This document shows, one piece after another, positions 5,945-6,555 of a DNA stretch of 6,555 nt (position 1 is the first letter of the stretch; each line of letters opens with the position of its first letter). The position numbers and the translations under genes were made by a program. Where the stretch lies: positions 1 through 6,555 of the forward strand of contig JARFPV010000063.1 in the NCBI GenBank assembly GCA_029288115.1. The letters run 5' to 3'. This DNA is from Akkermansiaceae bacterium (lineage in GTDB: Bacteria > Verrucomicrobiota > Verrucomicrobiia > Verrucomicrobiales > Akkermansiaceae). Below the pieces are notes generated by a model. The model saw nothing but the letters and a program-made list of their open reading frames with translations. It was not told the origin of the DNA and did no database searches.

Positions 5945-6555
5945 TCAGAACCTGGGTTTGGCCATTTCGCCATTCAACTTCTCCCAGATCTTGACCAGTT
6001 CGGCAACACGATCGGGCTGGGCGGTGGCGAGATTATTTTCTTCGGAGATATCTTTTGAGAGATCGTAGAGTTGCCACTTCGATTTGCCCGGGGTGAGTCG
6101 TTTGCCCATGCGCACCAGTTTCCAATCGCCGTGGCGCAGAGCCGTTTTCCCGCCCTGTCGCCAGTAGAGGGTTTCATGAGGCGTCCCATCGTTTTTGCCG
6201 GTGATATAAGGAATCAGATCCACGCCTTCCACTTGTTTTGGCTTGGTCGCGCCGGCACAATTTGCAGCGGCGGTGCCAAAAATATCAAACGAGCTGACCG
6301 GTTTGTCATAGACCTGGCCAGCGGGGATCTTGCCTTTCCATTGCATCATGAACGGCACGCGAATCGCACCTTCAAACATCTGACCTTTGGATCCTCGCAG
6401 TGGGAGATTCGATGAGGTGAGCTCCTTGGTCGGGCCGCCGTTGTCACTCAGGAAGAAAACAATAGTGTTTTCTTCGAGTCCCGATTTTCGCAATTGCTTC
6501 ATGACCGCACCGACGCTGTCGTCCATGTTCGCCAGCATGGCCGCGAAGATACGCC
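5945..6555 (-). CDS. Sulfatase, C-terminal part (5' end beyond the window)
   Basis: The frame is open to the window edge, so the gene begins outside; the visible part is about 202 residues. It covers the C-terminal half of an S1 sulfatase: the amphipathic helix with MDDSVG, then the metal-binding SDNGG block (Asp at about 6445-6443), LRGSKG with the conserved lysine, the FEGAIRVPF strand (EGG is more usual), the DIFGT segment, and a typical tail with HGDWKLV and LYDLSKD. The activating Cys-x-Pro-x-Arg motif and the signal peptide must lie upstream, outside the window, so activity cannot be judged. The sequence differs clearly from the sulfatase at 4467-5933, which lacks the LRGxKG block, so the two are not recent duplicates and probably act on different sulfated sugars. 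Its stop is 11 bp from the stop of that gene, convergent, with no terminator visible between them. Confidence 0.9.
   Translation of the reverse strand, partial: RIFAAMLANMDDSVGAVMKQLRKSGLEENTIVFFLSDNGGPTKELTSSNLPLRGSKGQMFEGAIRVPFMMQWKGKIPAGQVYDKPVSSFDIFGTAAANCAGATKPKQVEGVDLIPYITGKNDGTPHETLYWRQGGKTALRHGDWKLVRMGKRLTPGKSKWQLYDLSKDISEENNLATAQPDRVAELVKIWEKLNGEMAKPRF

Noticed and set aside
1..6555. CRISPR array, tRNA or rRNA gene, integron attC sites, insertion sequence, defence or secretion system
   Set aside because: None of the required repeats, conserved RNA structures, integrase or transposase genes, or system-specific domains were seen on either strand.

Overview
The window looks like ordinary chromosomal DNA from a free-living member of the Planctomycetota-Verrucomicrobiota-Chlamydiota group, most likely Verrucomicrobiota. 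This is inferred from a pair of secreted S1-type sulfatases, a multi-domain FKBP of the kind common in Verrucomicrobiae, moderate GC, and the absence of clear Shine-Dalgarno sites ahead of any start. No marker gene is present, so the phylum is a guess of moderate strength.

Layout. Positions 1-1632 (+) hold the 3' part of a HEAT-repeat protein with a C-terminal cyclophilin domain. Its stop codon overlaps a decayed copy of a short palindromic repeat (about 1629-1668). Positions 1688-2230 (-) hold a small membrane-anchored DM13 protein, convergent with the first gene. A 278-bp intergenic stretch (2231-2508) contains a plausible promoter for the DM13 gene and several hairpins. Positions 2509-3081 (+) hold a YjdF/DUF2238 integral membrane protein. 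It converges on a three-domain FKBP-type peptidyl-prolyl isomerase at 3098-4180 (-), and a hairpin between them (3074-3096) may terminate both. The 286-bp divergent intergenic region 4181-4466 contains the clearest non-coding element, a 110-bp REPIN-like inverted pair of GTAG-headed palindromes (4259-4368). Positions 4467-5933 (+) hold a complete secreted sulfatase, which converges with 11 bp to spare on a second sulfatase (5945 to beyond the window end, -) whose N-terminal half and active-site cysteine lie outside the window.

How the genes relate. There is no sign of one dedicated system. Each strand change breaks the window into single-gene units. Two unrelated prolyl-isomerase folds (cyclophilin and FKBP) occur close together, which suggests protein folding, possibly in the envelope. 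The sulfatases indicate use of sulfated polysaccharides and would need a formylglycine-generating or anaerobic maturase encoded elsewhere. The most informative finding is the REPIN with its decayed sibling, which predicts a RAYT-type transposase elsewhere in the genome.
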